From the NCBI GenBank assembly GCA_037389465.1, contig JAZARR010000200.1, positions 510,001 through 574,000 on the forward strand: 64,000 bases of DNA, given 5' to 3'. The stretch is from Baylisascaris procyonis (taxonomy: Eukaryota > Nematoda > Chromadorea > Rhabditida > Ascarididae). Both the position numbers and the translations under genes were made by a program. Of the stretch, positions 37,047 to 49,836 are shown piece by piece; the first letter of the stretch is position 1; every line of letters starts with the position of its first letter. The notes below the pieces were generated by a model. That model did not search any database and had not been told where the DNA came from. It was given only the letters and a program-made list of their open reading frames with translations.

Positions 37047-37692
37047 CTTACTCAGTCGTTCAGTTCGAAATGTTTTCACTTATATTTTTTTTTCACCTCC
37101 ATTTTTGTGTCGGATGCAACGTTGAGATGGTATTTGTAAGTTGTTAGTTGGGGGATATTGGTGTTAAGCGATGATATTCTTTGTTTAGCGGAAGCAGGTA
37201 TATAACGCTGATTTTTTATGTATTGCTTGGAAAGTTCTAATTTTGAAGTGAAGTGCGAGCAGGAATTTAGATGTTTATGTTGAGCACACATCTCGTTTTA
37301 TAGTATCTTCATTCATGCATAAAACGGGGATAAGAGGGTTGTGATATTGTGTCTATTGATATTTATTGTTTGGTTGCGCTGTAGATCAAAATTTGCTTCT
37401 TTAGTATAAATGAAAAGCGCAAAGTTAATATAAACGAAAAAATGAAAAGTAGCCTCTCTCATTATTTACATTTCCTTACCTCCCCACTTTTACTGTTTCA
37501 ATTTAGTTGCAGCAAAAATTGATTTTTAATAGAGAGCCTATGCTTCAACAGATGAAGTTATTTTTTTGGGGAAGACAAATATGACACTGAACTCTAATCT
37601 TCAGCGTTATCCCTACCGTTTTTTCTCCCCTTCCCTCTCCCTCTCGCATAACCACTAATATTTTCTTTCTGTGCTATTCCACTAATAAAAGC
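37047..37692. other. Flank of the 21-bp minisatellite, no gene seen
   Basis: No coding or RNA signal. Confidence 0.45.
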
Positions 37693-37985
37693 GGAGACTT
37701 ATTTTTGTTACCATATAAGATCATATTTTAGGAAATGGCGCGAAAATGTTATTGCGAAATGAAATAAGATCAAAAAACGTAAGAAAACGCAGGGTCTTGA
37801 TAGATTTCTTGCTCTATACGGCGATTTGGTACGCGCGGCGATTAGGTATACGCGACGATTACTGTATACTGCTGCGTGCGACGATTCTTGCTATATTTGC
37901 TATATTCATTCATTAGCGATGCCAGTCTTCATGCGGTTGTGTTTATATAGAGTAACAAATAGTTTGTTGCTCTGTACGTTTTTTT
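37693..37985 (+). repeat. Dispersed repeat, copy 2, with short array
   Basis: Diverged copy of 22095-22500. Here the TATACGCGGCGATT-like array is only about four units (37815-37890). Confidence 0.8.
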
Positions 37986-38369
37986 ATGTTTACCTATCTG
38001 TCAATTATTATACGTCATTCTACTATCAAATACCTAAGCAATCTAGTCGTTCGTTTAATTTATCTCACTCGCCGCAATTTACCTATACCTATCGGCATTC
38101 TTTGAAGATTTTTGTTTACCTCGTTAAAAGTTTTTTTCGCATTTCTTTATAGCTCTTTACGTTAAATCTTTTTTGAATTCTTCACGAGTTGCCATTTTCT
38201 AAAACATCGATTTGTGGATCGCTGCTATGAATCCATGTTACTGCTTCTTTGCTCTGTAACACATTGCTTCAGTATTCAACTATGCAGTTTAAATTGCCTG
38301 AGTGCAGAAATAATGATGGTTCTAAAACTTAGATGTTCCGATTAGAAGCCGATAGACGTATCACTCAAA

Positions 38370-38370
<1 letters not shown>

Positions 38371-38443
<73 letters not shown>
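38371..38443. repeat. (TA)n microsatellite
   Basis: A pure TA tract of about 73 bases. Open frames across it are artefacts. Confidence 0.97.
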
Positions 38444-38446
<3 letters not shown>

Positions 38447-40882
38447 ACCTTTCAAATGTCTCTAAGATTCTGTAATCTTGAAGCCTGTGGAGTGTGTCAG
38501 TACTATTACACAACCATACGAAAACAGTGTATTTCAAGTTTTTATACAGCACTTTCTTATCGTTAGTGTTGTTCTCTCTTTCGCTATTAATTGTTGATGT
38601 TCGAACGTTTCAGTGACCTTCAAATAGATACTCTATGAGACATTAGTGCCATTTGCTTTCTATTCATTCAACTGCTAAATTAATAATTCCCTTTAGGATT
38701 TATTTACGGCTATCATTTCTTGCTTATCCACATATAGATTATAAGAGTTTAACCAACAATATTTAGGGAATTTTTGACATTTATATATATTATCTATACA
38801 ATGTATACTTTCTCTTTTTTATAAAATTATTTATTTATTACTGCAATAATAACTTGAAATGCTGTACTTAAGACGGTTATAAATGAAACTTCAACAAGTT
38901 TCCTAACACAGTGTATTTAAGATGTTCTAGGATGTGTGTTTTTCTTCAGTTGTTGTGTTATTTATAACAAATTATGTTATTTATAACACATTGATCGATA
39001 AAAGTAGGCAAAGATTGATGAAATTGTAGTCTCCTATAATGGCTTGGCTAGAGAGTTAATTTTGGGTTTTTTTAGCATCTCGATATGGCGCCATAAATCA
39101 ATGTGGAAGCAAAAATGTCGCCTGATAAGCTTACTGCAGTATGCTTTTAGAAGGGGGTATTAGATGGCCATGATAAAATTGTCTTTTTATAGTTATATTG
39201 GTTGAGTGGGTTAGTCATTTTTTAGTGCTTCAGGCAAACCTTTTTTTGCCGTGGATCAATGAAAGATCCATGGATTCTACTGAAATATTGAAAATAGTTA
39301 GTTACGAACATTTGCTACCTCTACATCATTTTATTCGGTTATCAGTATTATATATCCTAAAAAAGCATAGTGGGCAATTTGCCAATCAGTGGTGTTGTCG
39401 TTGTTTGACATCTTTGTTGAATTGTATGGACGACCCCCCCCCCCTTCTCTTCCCTCTCCCCATCTGCCCAGGATAAGGGATATAGGTAAGGGGCAACCGA
39501 ACGTTGAGGTTGAGGATGCTTGTATATGCTAAAATATAAGTATTTAAAACTGAAAAAAACTACCCATTTCTTTTCATTGAGACGTTCGCAGATCTTATAC
39601 GGTGGTTTGATGTCTATACTGATTTATGCAAATGGGCGCTCGGATTCGGAGTTTATTCTTCAATCCATGATTAGCCGTTTTAATGAAACTATGAATTAAT
39701 ATGTTTGAAATATAGGTTTGTTCGCTGATCAGTTCACCTTGGCGGACATTTGTGCTATCGTTGGGCCTTATAGTCTCATTTTTTTGAATATATATATAGT
39801 CTTGTATTTTTTGTATACCTATGTGCTTCCATATCTGCATTTTTGCGTATAGAATAATCTCTTGCATTAATGCTTTTCTTCCTTTCTTAGATGTTTTTGT
39901 ATTTTTTTGATTAGTGCTTTAGTGCTTTCTTAGTGCTTTCTTAGATATTTCTAGGCCACCATTTGTAAGACAAACAGTTGAGTTGTTGCTGTTTCTCAAC
40001 GATGTTTTGATTATTAGAAGGTGTGTTTCGAAACCGAGATTAATATTTGTATTTTTAAGTACTTATGTCATAAACAGGGAGTTGGTTAGAGTTTCCGGCT
40101 TTCATAAACGAGATTACTTACGGTTAGTAATTAGTCGTCTACGATAATGCACCTATTTTCATTTCCTTTAGCATATGCTCATTCAGTGTCAAAATATGTT
40201 ATGTGTTATGGCGAGATGTTGTTTGATGTTTAGCATATAGTCGTATATGGGTAAATATGTGTTTATATTGATAGCGATTATTTCTTACTGATGTATTGAT
40301 TAGGTGGGAACCATTGGAACGGCGCACTCCACGCCTTCGATTTCTCTCGCTTCATATAAATTTCTATAAGTTTGTACTCGAGTTTTATTACTTGTAATTA
40401 GTTTTAAGTCTATTTTCTTTATTTTATTTAATTATAAACTCTCTGGTCTCTTATTTTCGTTTTAGTATTCCTTATGGTCTTTCAGTTTTATTTTACTCTA
40501 ACTTTTATGATATTTCGTTTTTTTTTTATTTTTTAAGTACATGGTAATAATGTTTTGTTAGTTTTTAGAAGGAGACTGCCTGTTTTTGGTCAATAGGCAA
40601 TACTGATTTTAGTGGATTTTAAAATTTCCGGCATGTGCTTTTTATTATTATTGTTTTCACTTAGATTATTAAATAAATGCAGTGCTACTGCTTTTGTTGA
40701 CTTTCAGTTTTGTTCCCTTTTCTGCCTTTCCTCATCCTTCCGTTCTTTTCTTCTTCTCTTTTCTTTTTTCACCTCATTTCATCTCTCTTTTTTGTGGCAG
40801 TTTATATATGATTAAATATGAAGTTTTTATGCTAATGAATGAGATTATTTTGAGAGAGGCTAAGGAATCTCATTGCAGGAGG
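38444..40882. other. Non-genic stretch upstream of the carrier gene
   Basis: No supported exon. A pyrimidine-rich stretch (about 40690-40800) and an AG at 40877-40878 precede the carrier start codon. Confidence 0.45.
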
Positions 40883-43800
40883 ATGGATAAGGAAGCGTTC
40901 ATCCATTTTATTGGCGGAGCGTTGGGTGGAACTGCGGGTACAGCGATCACGTGTCCCCTTGAGGTAATCGTTTTGAATTTATTTAGCACCCTGTGTCCAT
41001 TTCAGGTGCCAACATCAATTGGGGGGGGGGGAGAGGAAAGGGGAGCTTGACAAAAGCTACGGGAGTGAAAATGGAGTTGGTTCGCCCATATACTTACGAC
41101 ATCTCCGGAGTGCACTCGTAGACATGACTTTGTCCTTGGGGAGGGGGCGGGGAGAGGGGCGGAGAGGGAATAAGGAACGTGACTAAGTCAACTAGGAAGA
41201 AGAAAAAACCGTTGATTGCAAGAGGCAGTTTCCCTTCATTTTCTTTGTGCCTAGTTTCCTTTGTGGGATCGAATCACGCTTTCGGCTATGTTTCGTCTCT
41301 TCCGATTTTGTTGATCTTGAAGTGATATGTGATAGTCAAATCGTCCACAGACAAATCTGGAGTTTTTCTCTATTTGGGAGCAGCAATAGTTTCATTTAAA
41401 TTGCCATATTCTTTCACGGAAGTCCTCTAATCCCCATTGCAATCAGCAACCGATTCCTTAGTCATCCAACCCCCTAAAGAAAGAAGGAGAGGACCATTAA
41501 AGAGGGTCATCTATAATGAATCGAAGCGGTGCTTTATGAACCGTGAATAGTCACATTTGCGATTTTAGAATCACGTAATTTAGAAATCATTGAAGAGGTT
41601 GGATAGTTATGGTAACTCCAGTTGAGTGATGAGGGAAGAACTCTTTCTAGAAATTACATGGTTCTTCACTAGTAGCGACTGGCACGTTATCTCAGCTCTA
41701 GTGGAAGCTCCGGCTTGAATAAGCATGTTAAGTATGGGTCTTACCTCGTAGAGTATGAAAGGAATGACTTTCCATCTTTATCGTTGAGGTGATGCGTCGA
41801 CATTGAAACCTTATAGCTGGCACTAAGCTTTAGCCTGTAAAGTGAAGAAATGCTGTAACTTAAGTTGTTCTGCTGAGTCTGAGGAAAGTATTCATTGATG
41901 AAACATTACCATTATGGCTCTAAATAAAATTTTCTTATCAATTATATAAGGAGTGAACAATTTGAAGGTTGTGAAGACACGTTTACAAAGTTCGGACTAC
42001 GCAAGTTCCGCCGGAGGTCCGTCGACGTCGAAAGAATCGTCCACGTCGAAAGGAATGAGCCGCACACAGATGCATTCTCGGCATATTTCAAGGCAACATT
42101 TTGGACGCTATATTCCACCTTGTAAGTGATTACAAACCTCTAATCAACCTTAGAAGTAATCTTTTGATGATTAAATGAACTCAGATGCGGTTTATATGGA
42201 GAAAATATGCAGGTAACAAGGCCTGCCTGAGGTTGAAGTATGAGGAGTGAGTATTTTGTTTGATATTTTTTTCAGCCGAGTGAGGAGGGGATTGAGCATA
42301 GAGTTATTCGACTATTTAGCCTAGAGTTCGGATGTTGAGCCTAGAGTTATTCGAGTATTGGGTTTAGAGTTATTTGGGTATTGAGCCTAGAGTTACTCCG
42401 GGTATTGAGCCTAGAGTTACTCCCTTTTTTGAGAAGTTTGAAAGGGAGTGAATTTTAGGGGAATAGACATCCGATTTTTTTAATCGACAATGCATTTTAT
42501 TGCTGTTTTCTATTTAAGTTATTAAATTGGAGTGAAAGTTTATTGTAATGTAAGTTAGATGCAAAAAAAATTTGCATATTTAAATATATCGTTTACAAAT
42601 TTTTCTAACTATTGTACCACTTAAAAGTATTATTGAATATGCGGCTGAGTTTAACTTCACTTTTTAGGGTCAGTGATATAGATTTGAATATTTGGCATTT
42701 TATAAGGCTGTTATAAATTATTTTAAAGCCGTTGGGAGGTATTATTTTTGCTTTATAGCATATTTCTAAGTTTTTCGCTTTTCCTTTTATTTGATTTAAA
42801 GGAAGTTTTATTGTGATATCTCTTCAGTGATGCGACATCCGTCGAATTTACCATCTGGATTTATTCCACCAGCCTCTCTATCGGTGATACAACGGGTTTC
42901 GTTGCATGCTCCTAAAGGTGTTACGATTCGCTTCTGGCAAAGGAAGAATATTTTTAAACTCTTTCAGTAGGTAATTTCGCATTCTCTTGTCGCTGAAATA
43001 TATGCTCACCGGTATTTTGATCCTTTCAATATGGCCGTTATGTCATAATTGGGCACTCACCTGTCCTCACACGTGACCAATTTTGGCGATATTTTTTATT
43101 CGATGTTATGCGTATTTATTCCAGATAAATGCTTGCATTAATTAAAACGAGATGATGTAAGCATGAAACCGGGGGGAAGCGAAGAAAAGCCTTTGACGTG
43201 TTTTGTCAAAATGGAATAATTTTAAAAGCTTTTAAAGTTTTTGTGAAGTATTGTAAATTCAACTTTTCGCCATTAAAAAAAAAAAAAAATTAAAGCTGAA
43301 AGAAGTGGATGCTTTATGCATATGAAAGTTGTTTTAAGGTAAAAATGTATTTCAGCCAGATAATTGTGAACGAAGGTATAGGAGCGCTTTACAAAGGCCT
43401 TGGACCGAATCTTGTTGGCGTTGCCCCATCAAAGTAAGTGTTTTTTTGTCGTTAATTATCTGCTTTGTAATGTTTCCTTAAAAAATAATTTTAGAGAAGC
43501 AGTAATGGCCTTAGTCTTTGATTCCTTTAAAAAGGCATGCGTTTTATTTGTATATGGAATTATTGGCTAAGTGATTAAGAAGTTTTCTTTTACAGTAGTT
43601 GTTTCTATCGAATACACAATTCTGGGGCTGCTCTCAGCATCCTATAGGCCTACAAGAGGCAATTATTGAGTAGTAGCTTACTCTCACTTGGAGAAGTTAA
43701 TGCTAAGAACGAATTGGGCATTATGAATAGAAATTAGTTCTATTTGAAAGGACGGTGGAATTAGGTGAATTAGAATATAGCTTATGATTTTCTCAGTCTA

Positions 43801-46800
43801 TATGCACCGAAATTTTTTTGATGTGGATATTATTATAGATTCTTGCATTGGTACTTTTTAATGTCGATTAAAGTATAAATATGGTTTGTTGATTTTATGT
43901 GGTCAAAGATGCTTATGAGTTAGGATTTTAGGGTGAATATTGCTAGAGTGAGCACTAAGTTGCGAGGGTGAGGGGAGAGGTTTGTTGATTTTATGTGGTC
44001 AAAGATGCTTATGAGTTAGGATTTTAGGGTGAATATTGCTAGAGTGAGCACTAAGTTGCGTGAGTAGGGGGAGGGGCAAGGAGGTAGAAGGGGAAGCGTA
44101 AAATCAAATATGTTGCATACTTGGAGGCTTTAATTTTATGGAAATCGGGAAAAATACTTGTTGAGGCACTTCCCAGGTGTCGTTAACAGATTAGTTCTTC
44201 AGTTCCAGAGAAGGTAGTTGCTATCTCCTGCTTCCCCCGTCTCTCCCCTCCTCCCCGTCCCTTCCCCTCCCCTCCTTATACCATCCCCCTCCCTCCTTCC
44301 ACTCCATCTCTCCCTCTTGGTCACCTTGTCATGTCTTTAATTTGAGACGTAATATGGCTTGCAGTTGGCAGTTATGTTTCAGGGCAGTTTATTTCTATAC
44401 ATATTCGTCATGCAAGCGTTTCTGGAATGGTGTCGACGTGTTCGTACCGAACAGCGCGATTGTGCATATGTTATCCGCTGCATGTGCGGGTTCGTTCATT
44501 ATTTACTTCTAAAATATTTTTCCTGTCCAGTTGGACATTATCACAAAAGAAATTCGAATCGATGTCGCACTATTATTCTAATTCGATTAGAAAAATTATC
44601 TACTTATCTTAGTTTCTTATCTGTAATGCCTCTTTGCGTTCATAGGTGTCATATGCTAGCTCTTATCAAATTCCGTAGCAGTTTGCGGTGTAGTCGTTTC
44701 ACATGTATGTGTTTGTTTTGCTTTCTTTTTTTTTTTTAAATTGCACAGCTGCTTTCAGTTTTATATTAGCGTCTGTGATGAAGCTCATTTGATGAAATAT
44801 TTGAAGCATTAATGGAATAAAACTTGACGGATGGTGGGGGATGGGGGAAAGGGATTTAAAACGACTGGGTAGGAGGTGGGAAATAAGGCCTAACACGTTT
44901 TGCAAGAGTCGTTGTGTGTTAAAAGGTCCTGCATTTTACTTTAAAAAGGTATGATCTAAGGATACCATTTTACCTCAGCAATAAGGATGATCAGAAATTG
45001 TATTCAGCAAGGAATGTGAGGGGGTATAAGGTGAAGTAGGAATAGTGGAGGTATGTCTCGCGGTATTTGGATCAGGTATTGCTCGTTATGAGAGATGTGG
45101 AGCAATGCGTTGTCCTTCTCTTGGAGATTCAGTAAGCATTTGCTAATAACTTTAAGAGTGATGGAGGTCAATTTGCCCTTAACTGCGCAACATTTTGTTA
45201 GGTATCTGATTTAGTCTAAAACGTCCATTTGCGCCCTGGAGCGTTTTGAAATGAATTTGGTTATCAATTTGAGCTTTTTTCGACTTAGTTTTGAGGTTTG
45301 ACCTAAGGTCACGCTCTATTGTAAAATGTAACTTGCAAAGTTCGCGGTATGATCGTTTTTTGAGGCGAAATGAGCTAAAAGTATGCACGAAAAGGGGCTA
45401 AATATTTTTTAAGAACCGTTTTCCGCCTGAAAATGACTGGTTATGTGAATGTTTTCTTCTCTTCGTTTCATTCTGAATTGCACAGCATTGTTTGGCGATA
45501 AGTGCTAAAGGGTAGACATCATTTTGTTTATCGATACGAGCAAGTCTTTTTATGATGGAGAATGAGACATGTGAAGCGCACGTGAATAAGGATTCATTTT
45601 CTTCTAATGTTTTTCCACTCTTTTTGCACTAAATCTTTTGCACTAAATTTTGATTCATAAGCGTAGAAAATTGCACTAATGATGGCTCTTATTTGGTAAA
45701 TTTGGGAAACAGAGCTGGAGGGTAATTTGTTTTCCTTACGGATGTAAGAAATTGCGCCAGGTGATGTTTTATTGACAGATGTGAGAAATTGCCTTGGACG
45801 TTAGCTGTTATTGATAGCCGGGGAAAATTGTGGCAGCTGCTAATTTCTCATCAGTTATATTGAAAATTACGCCAGGTGGTAATTGTTTTTTGCTAGGTAA
45901 TTTTTTCGAGGAATATGCAAAATTAGGCTAGGTAGCCGAATCCTGTAAATATTCCTAATTTTCAGTTTAACTGAAAATTGCTGGGAAAAATATTAATCGT
46001 TCGTGAATATATTCCTGTATATATTAGAATATGAAATGTAATCTATGGTACGTATGGTAGGTTGAATGGTTATTCATGAGATAATCATTAGGCTTCCAGA
46101 GTGAGCTCGAGAAGAAAACAAATAGTGCACCACCTGAATTTGCTTATCAGTTCGAGCTTTTTTCGACTTAATTGTGAGGTTTGACCTGAGGCCACGCTCT
46201 ATTGTAAAATCTGACTTACTAAGTTCGCGGTACGATCGTTTTTGGAGGCGAAATGAGCTGCAAATATGCGCGAAAAGGGTTTTTTTCGTGAAAAGGGTCC
46301 TGCCTGTTGTACTTTCTCACCTGTTTAAGATCCCCCTTCGTGTATATGCATCACTATTTCATTTGAAGCTTTTATGCAAATTTTCCATTGTTGACTCATT
46401 TATAGTTTCTGGAATAAAACCCGGGGATTACAAGGTTTTCCATATTTTTGAAAAGAGAAAAATTGAATTATTGGGGCCAGGCTCTTATCTCTCAGGATTA
46501 TTGCAGATTGCGTTATTAGTATGTGACAGTTCAGAAACGTTAAGAAGTATGCCAAAAAAACCCCTTCCATTTGAATCATCGTGGATTTCTTAAAGTTTTT
46601 TCCCACTTTTTGGTGAAAAAATCTGAGAAATTGAGTTTTGGTGCAGCTCTGATGTGCTATTTTATTTGTGCTAATCGAAAAAAGCCAAATTGAAAGTATT
46701 GAGAATACAATCAAATTGCATAATCCAGTGAGCATTAAATGCTATCGAATGGCTGTCGCTAGTTGCAACAGATAAGAAAAAATTGTCAATTTAGTTATTT

Positions 46801-49800
46801 CGATGCAAGGCGTTGGTGGTCTTTACGGTGCATTTGAATGTCCCTTATCTCGATTGCCTTTTTTGTGTGTGTGTGATTGTTTAGGAGACGATTTGGGTTG
46901 AGTGATTAAGTTGCTTCTTATTTTTAAAAGTGTTACTTAATCGAATTTTTCGCTACTGCAGCAAATGATGCAACGATATGGGAAACATTTAAAAGAAAAG
47001 TAATATTTAGGTATGCACTGTAGAGAGATTTCATAGGTACCTTCTCTTCCCCTCTTCTCCCTCCTCTTCCTCCTTCCTCTCCCCCCTTTCCCTTTCTCTG
47101 TTCCTCTTTTCCTATTTCCCATTCATATCTATTTCGAGTGGAGTAGGTTTGAGCTCTCTTGTCTATAGAACTATTATTTTTGCTATGAGAAGCTAGGGGA
47201 CCTTTTGTGATTTTTCTGTGATAGAAGAAGCGCAAATTTCTGGATAAATTCGGGGCGACTTCTCCGGATAAATGTGCTTTCCGGGACGGATGTTCCGTTT
47301 GCTCCCGTTCTTATCCCGCTTGCCTTTATCAATGAATGCAATTAGCGCCTGTAGTTTAATCAGAAAGTGGGAGGAGAGGTTTGCATTGAAAAATTTCAAA
47401 GTAAGGGTTCAAAAAGGCGACAGCAACGGGGTACTCAAAAAGTAAGGATGGATGTCTGTGCTATTGAAACGAGGATACCTGAGCTGTTCAAGGTGGGATC
47501 CATCGAATAGATTTATAGTGCTTTGTAGATTGAGAAAAATCTAGTAAGAGGGTGATTTTAGAAATTGTGCAAGCAATTAGCATTGTGCAGTTAGTCGTCG
47601 AAAATTTGCAAAAGAAAGTAGCAAAAGTTAATTAAAGCAAAATGAAGTTAATGTGCCAATAATCGATAAAATTAAACGATAATTGGTAAAGAAATTTGGA
47701 GGAAAAGGTAAAATTTTTGAAAAATTGAGCCATAATAATTGAAAAAACAAGTTCATTCGGTGTCTGACTCGAAAGAGAGACAAATCAGCTTCTTCAATTG
47801 AAAATGTTGAGCTTTTAGAGAGGAATTCTCGTCCTTCCTTCTTCACCTCGCGCACCCCTTCCACTCTCTAGTGCCTCCTCTTCATCTTCCCCATTCTTCC
47901 ATATTCTCATTCCCTTTCGTTTTCACCGTCTACATTCGTTGGCTTCCATGGCTATTGTGATATTAGGCAACATAACAAAATCATACGCGTTGATGTTTAT
48001 GTTTAAATTGGGGCATATGGAAATAGTGGCCGAAGGAAGGAAGTGTTAAGGGATTAGATTAAAAGCATATTGGTGTTTCAGGCTTCGTTGCGGCTACAGT
48101 GGTGAATCCGATATGGCTGGTGAAGACGCGTCTGCAGTTGCATAAAGGTCCTCTAACAGTGACCGAATGCATCAAGAGGGTTTTCCGAAATGAAGGCATC
48201 AAAGGATTCTATAGGGTTCGTCATATTAGCAGTTTCTTTCTTTTAGGGCATGACTCAGTGATCGTTTGATTTGCGATCGACTGTTTTTTTTTTTTTTTTT
48301 TTGGTAATAGTGCGTAATTCGGTAATGTGGAAAATGCTTAGTTGTACGAAGTAATAAAAATCCACAGTAGATTCATTGTCATAAATCAATAGCGTTGTTA
48401 TAGAATGACGAGGTTGGGTAATGAAGGTTACGATCTAGTAACTGAGCTCCGGCACTAATATTCTGCCACCGGGGATCTGTAGGCCCAAATCCATTTCTGC
48501 GGTAGCCTAAATAAATATGAAAATAGTGCTGCTGTAGACTAAACTAATGGAGTCTGTTTATGACGTCTTTGCACCGTTACATTTCGTACTAGAAAGTGAT
48601 GATAATATACTGTAGTAAAGTAATTGCAGACATTAATTTTAGGGAGTAACGGCATCTTATATGGGTATTTCGGAGACCGTGATTCAGTTTGTACTGTATG
48701 AGCATGTAAGGAGTCATCTCGTCGAGGCTGCTGCTGCTGCTGCTCAAGCGGACGATGAGGATCGACGGAAGAAAGTTGATTTTGTTAATTTTATGCTAGC
48801 TGGAGGAACAGCGAAATTCTTTGCATGTGTCGCCGCTTATCCGCACGGTGAGTTTTGATTCGTAAGATGACCGATATGCTAATTTATGTTATTTTTGCTT
48901 AACGGTTGGTTGTTCTTGTCCTCTCTTGGCTTAAAAGTTTTGAATAGATTTGTCGCAAAAAATGGTCTTATGCGTTAAGTGGACTCATAAGGTATTGAAC
49001 TTTTGTGGTTGTGTAAAGTAATTAGGACGAGGCTGTATGAGAATGGTCAGAAGTGCAAACATTGTTGGTTATGAAACCGCATCCGTGCAAAATAATGTCA
49101 AAAGTGCAAAAAGTCATGTATGCTTTATTTCGGAAAACATGCAGTGCTGGTGCTCATGTATATTTTATTTCGAAAAAGAATTGTTATGCTATATTCGTGT
49201 GATTTTGAGCTGTATTCTTGCGAATGGCTGTCATTGTGGGCATCGAATTTAGATGATGTTTGAAGTTTGAAATTATAGAGGTGGTTAGAACGAGACTACG
49301 CGAAGAGCATACAGCTGCAAAGGGATTTTTCTCCACTCTTTTCTCGATATATCGGCTAGAAGGCTTTCGTACACTCTATAGAGGACTTGCTGTACAGGTA
49401 ATCGTTTTAGTACTTTTGATTCGTTTTTGGCTATCTGTCTTTTTTGTCTCTTTCTCTTCTTCTCTCCTTCTAGCTCCCTCTGTTTTTTTCCTGTTAGACT
49501 ACTGTTTTCTTTTCTTATCAGGGTGAAGAGGCAGAATGTTTTAAAAGGAGTGCCATAATAGAAGAGTGTTTCATTTTGTATAAAAAGTGGAATACATATT
49601 GCATGGAGTCGGCATTTACACTTAATAAATAAAGTGGTAGAATATAATTGAGCAGTGATTTTTATGTTGATGTTTTATAGATTTAATATAAGAAAGCCCA
49701 ATTGTTATTGGTTAATATTCCTCTTCCATTTTGCAGCAATATTTGATTATTTTTTCAGCTAATGCGTACAGTACCAAATACGGCAATAACAATGGGTACT

Positions 49801-49836
49801 TATGAAGTGGTTGTCTACCTACTGCATCGGTTGTAA
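40883..49836 (+). CDS. Mitochondrial pyrimidine nucleotide carrier (SLC25A33/36 type), nine exons
   Basis: Carrier of the inner mitochondrial membrane; the family exchanges pyrimidine (deoxy)nucleotides. Exons: 40883-40963, 41968-42121, 42828-42966, 43356-43433, 44383-44489, 48082-48215, 48643-48847, 49279-49397 and 49759-49836. All junctions keep phase and give 364 codons plus TAA. Three carrier repeats each show the signature: PLEVVKTR, PIWLVKTR (the Trp form typical of this subfamily) and PHEVVRTR. Other family blocks: GALYKGLGPNLVGVAPSK, AVYFYTYSSCKRFWN, GFYRGVTASYMGISETVI, RTLYRGLAVQL, MRTVPNTAITMGTYE. It is longer than the roughly 310-320 residues of vertebrate members, because the first matrix loop is Ser/Thr-rich (exon 2-3) and exon 7 has an Ala run. 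ATG at 40883 is chosen because it starts the family's N-terminus (MDKEAFIHFIGGALGG). An AG four bases before it may be a splice or trans-splice acceptor. Donors of exons 5 and 6 are GTTCGT. Intron 5 is 3.6 kb. Confidence 0.93.
42300..42421 (+). repeat. Short tandem array in carrier intron 2
   Basis: About five imperfect units near TATTGAGCCTAGAGTTAT, roughly 24 bases each. Confidence 0.7.
43884..44061 (+). repeat. 96-bp tandem duplication in carrier intron 4
   Basis: GTTTGTTGATTTTATG starts at 43884 and again at 43980. Two nearly identical units in tandem. Confidence 0.95.
44228..44325 (-). other. C/T-rich tract in carrier intron 4
   Basis: About 100 bases almost purely C and T on the + strand, with many C-runs; G-rich on the opposite strand. 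Confidence 0.7.
45259..45397 (+). repeat. Direct repeat pair in carrier intron 5, copy 1
   Basis: Matches 46142-46279 at roughly 85-90%. Both contain GAGCTTTTTTCGACTTA and CACGCTCTATTGTAAAAT. The pair lies inside the 3.6 kb intron. Confidence 0.85.
46142..46279 (+). repeat. Direct repeat pair in carrier intron 5, copy 2
   Basis: Second copy of 45259-45397. The 139-codon open frame starting at 46174 begins inside it and has no recognisable domain. Confidence 0.85.

Noticed and set aside
35886..37147. Long open frames of 140-251 codons on both strands
   Set aside because: They are produced by the 21-base period of a tandem array, lie antisense to each other, and have no start context or domain.
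39718..39790. Peptide LFADQFTLADICAIVGP resembling a glutathione transferase C-terminal motif
   Set aside because: The match is short, no neighbouring GST exon is found, and the frame degenerates quickly.
43494..43570. Exon candidate after TTTTAG reading EAVMALVFDSFKKAC
   Set aside because: It does not match the carrier family, whereas the exon at 44383 gives the expected AVYFYTYSSCKRFWN in phase.
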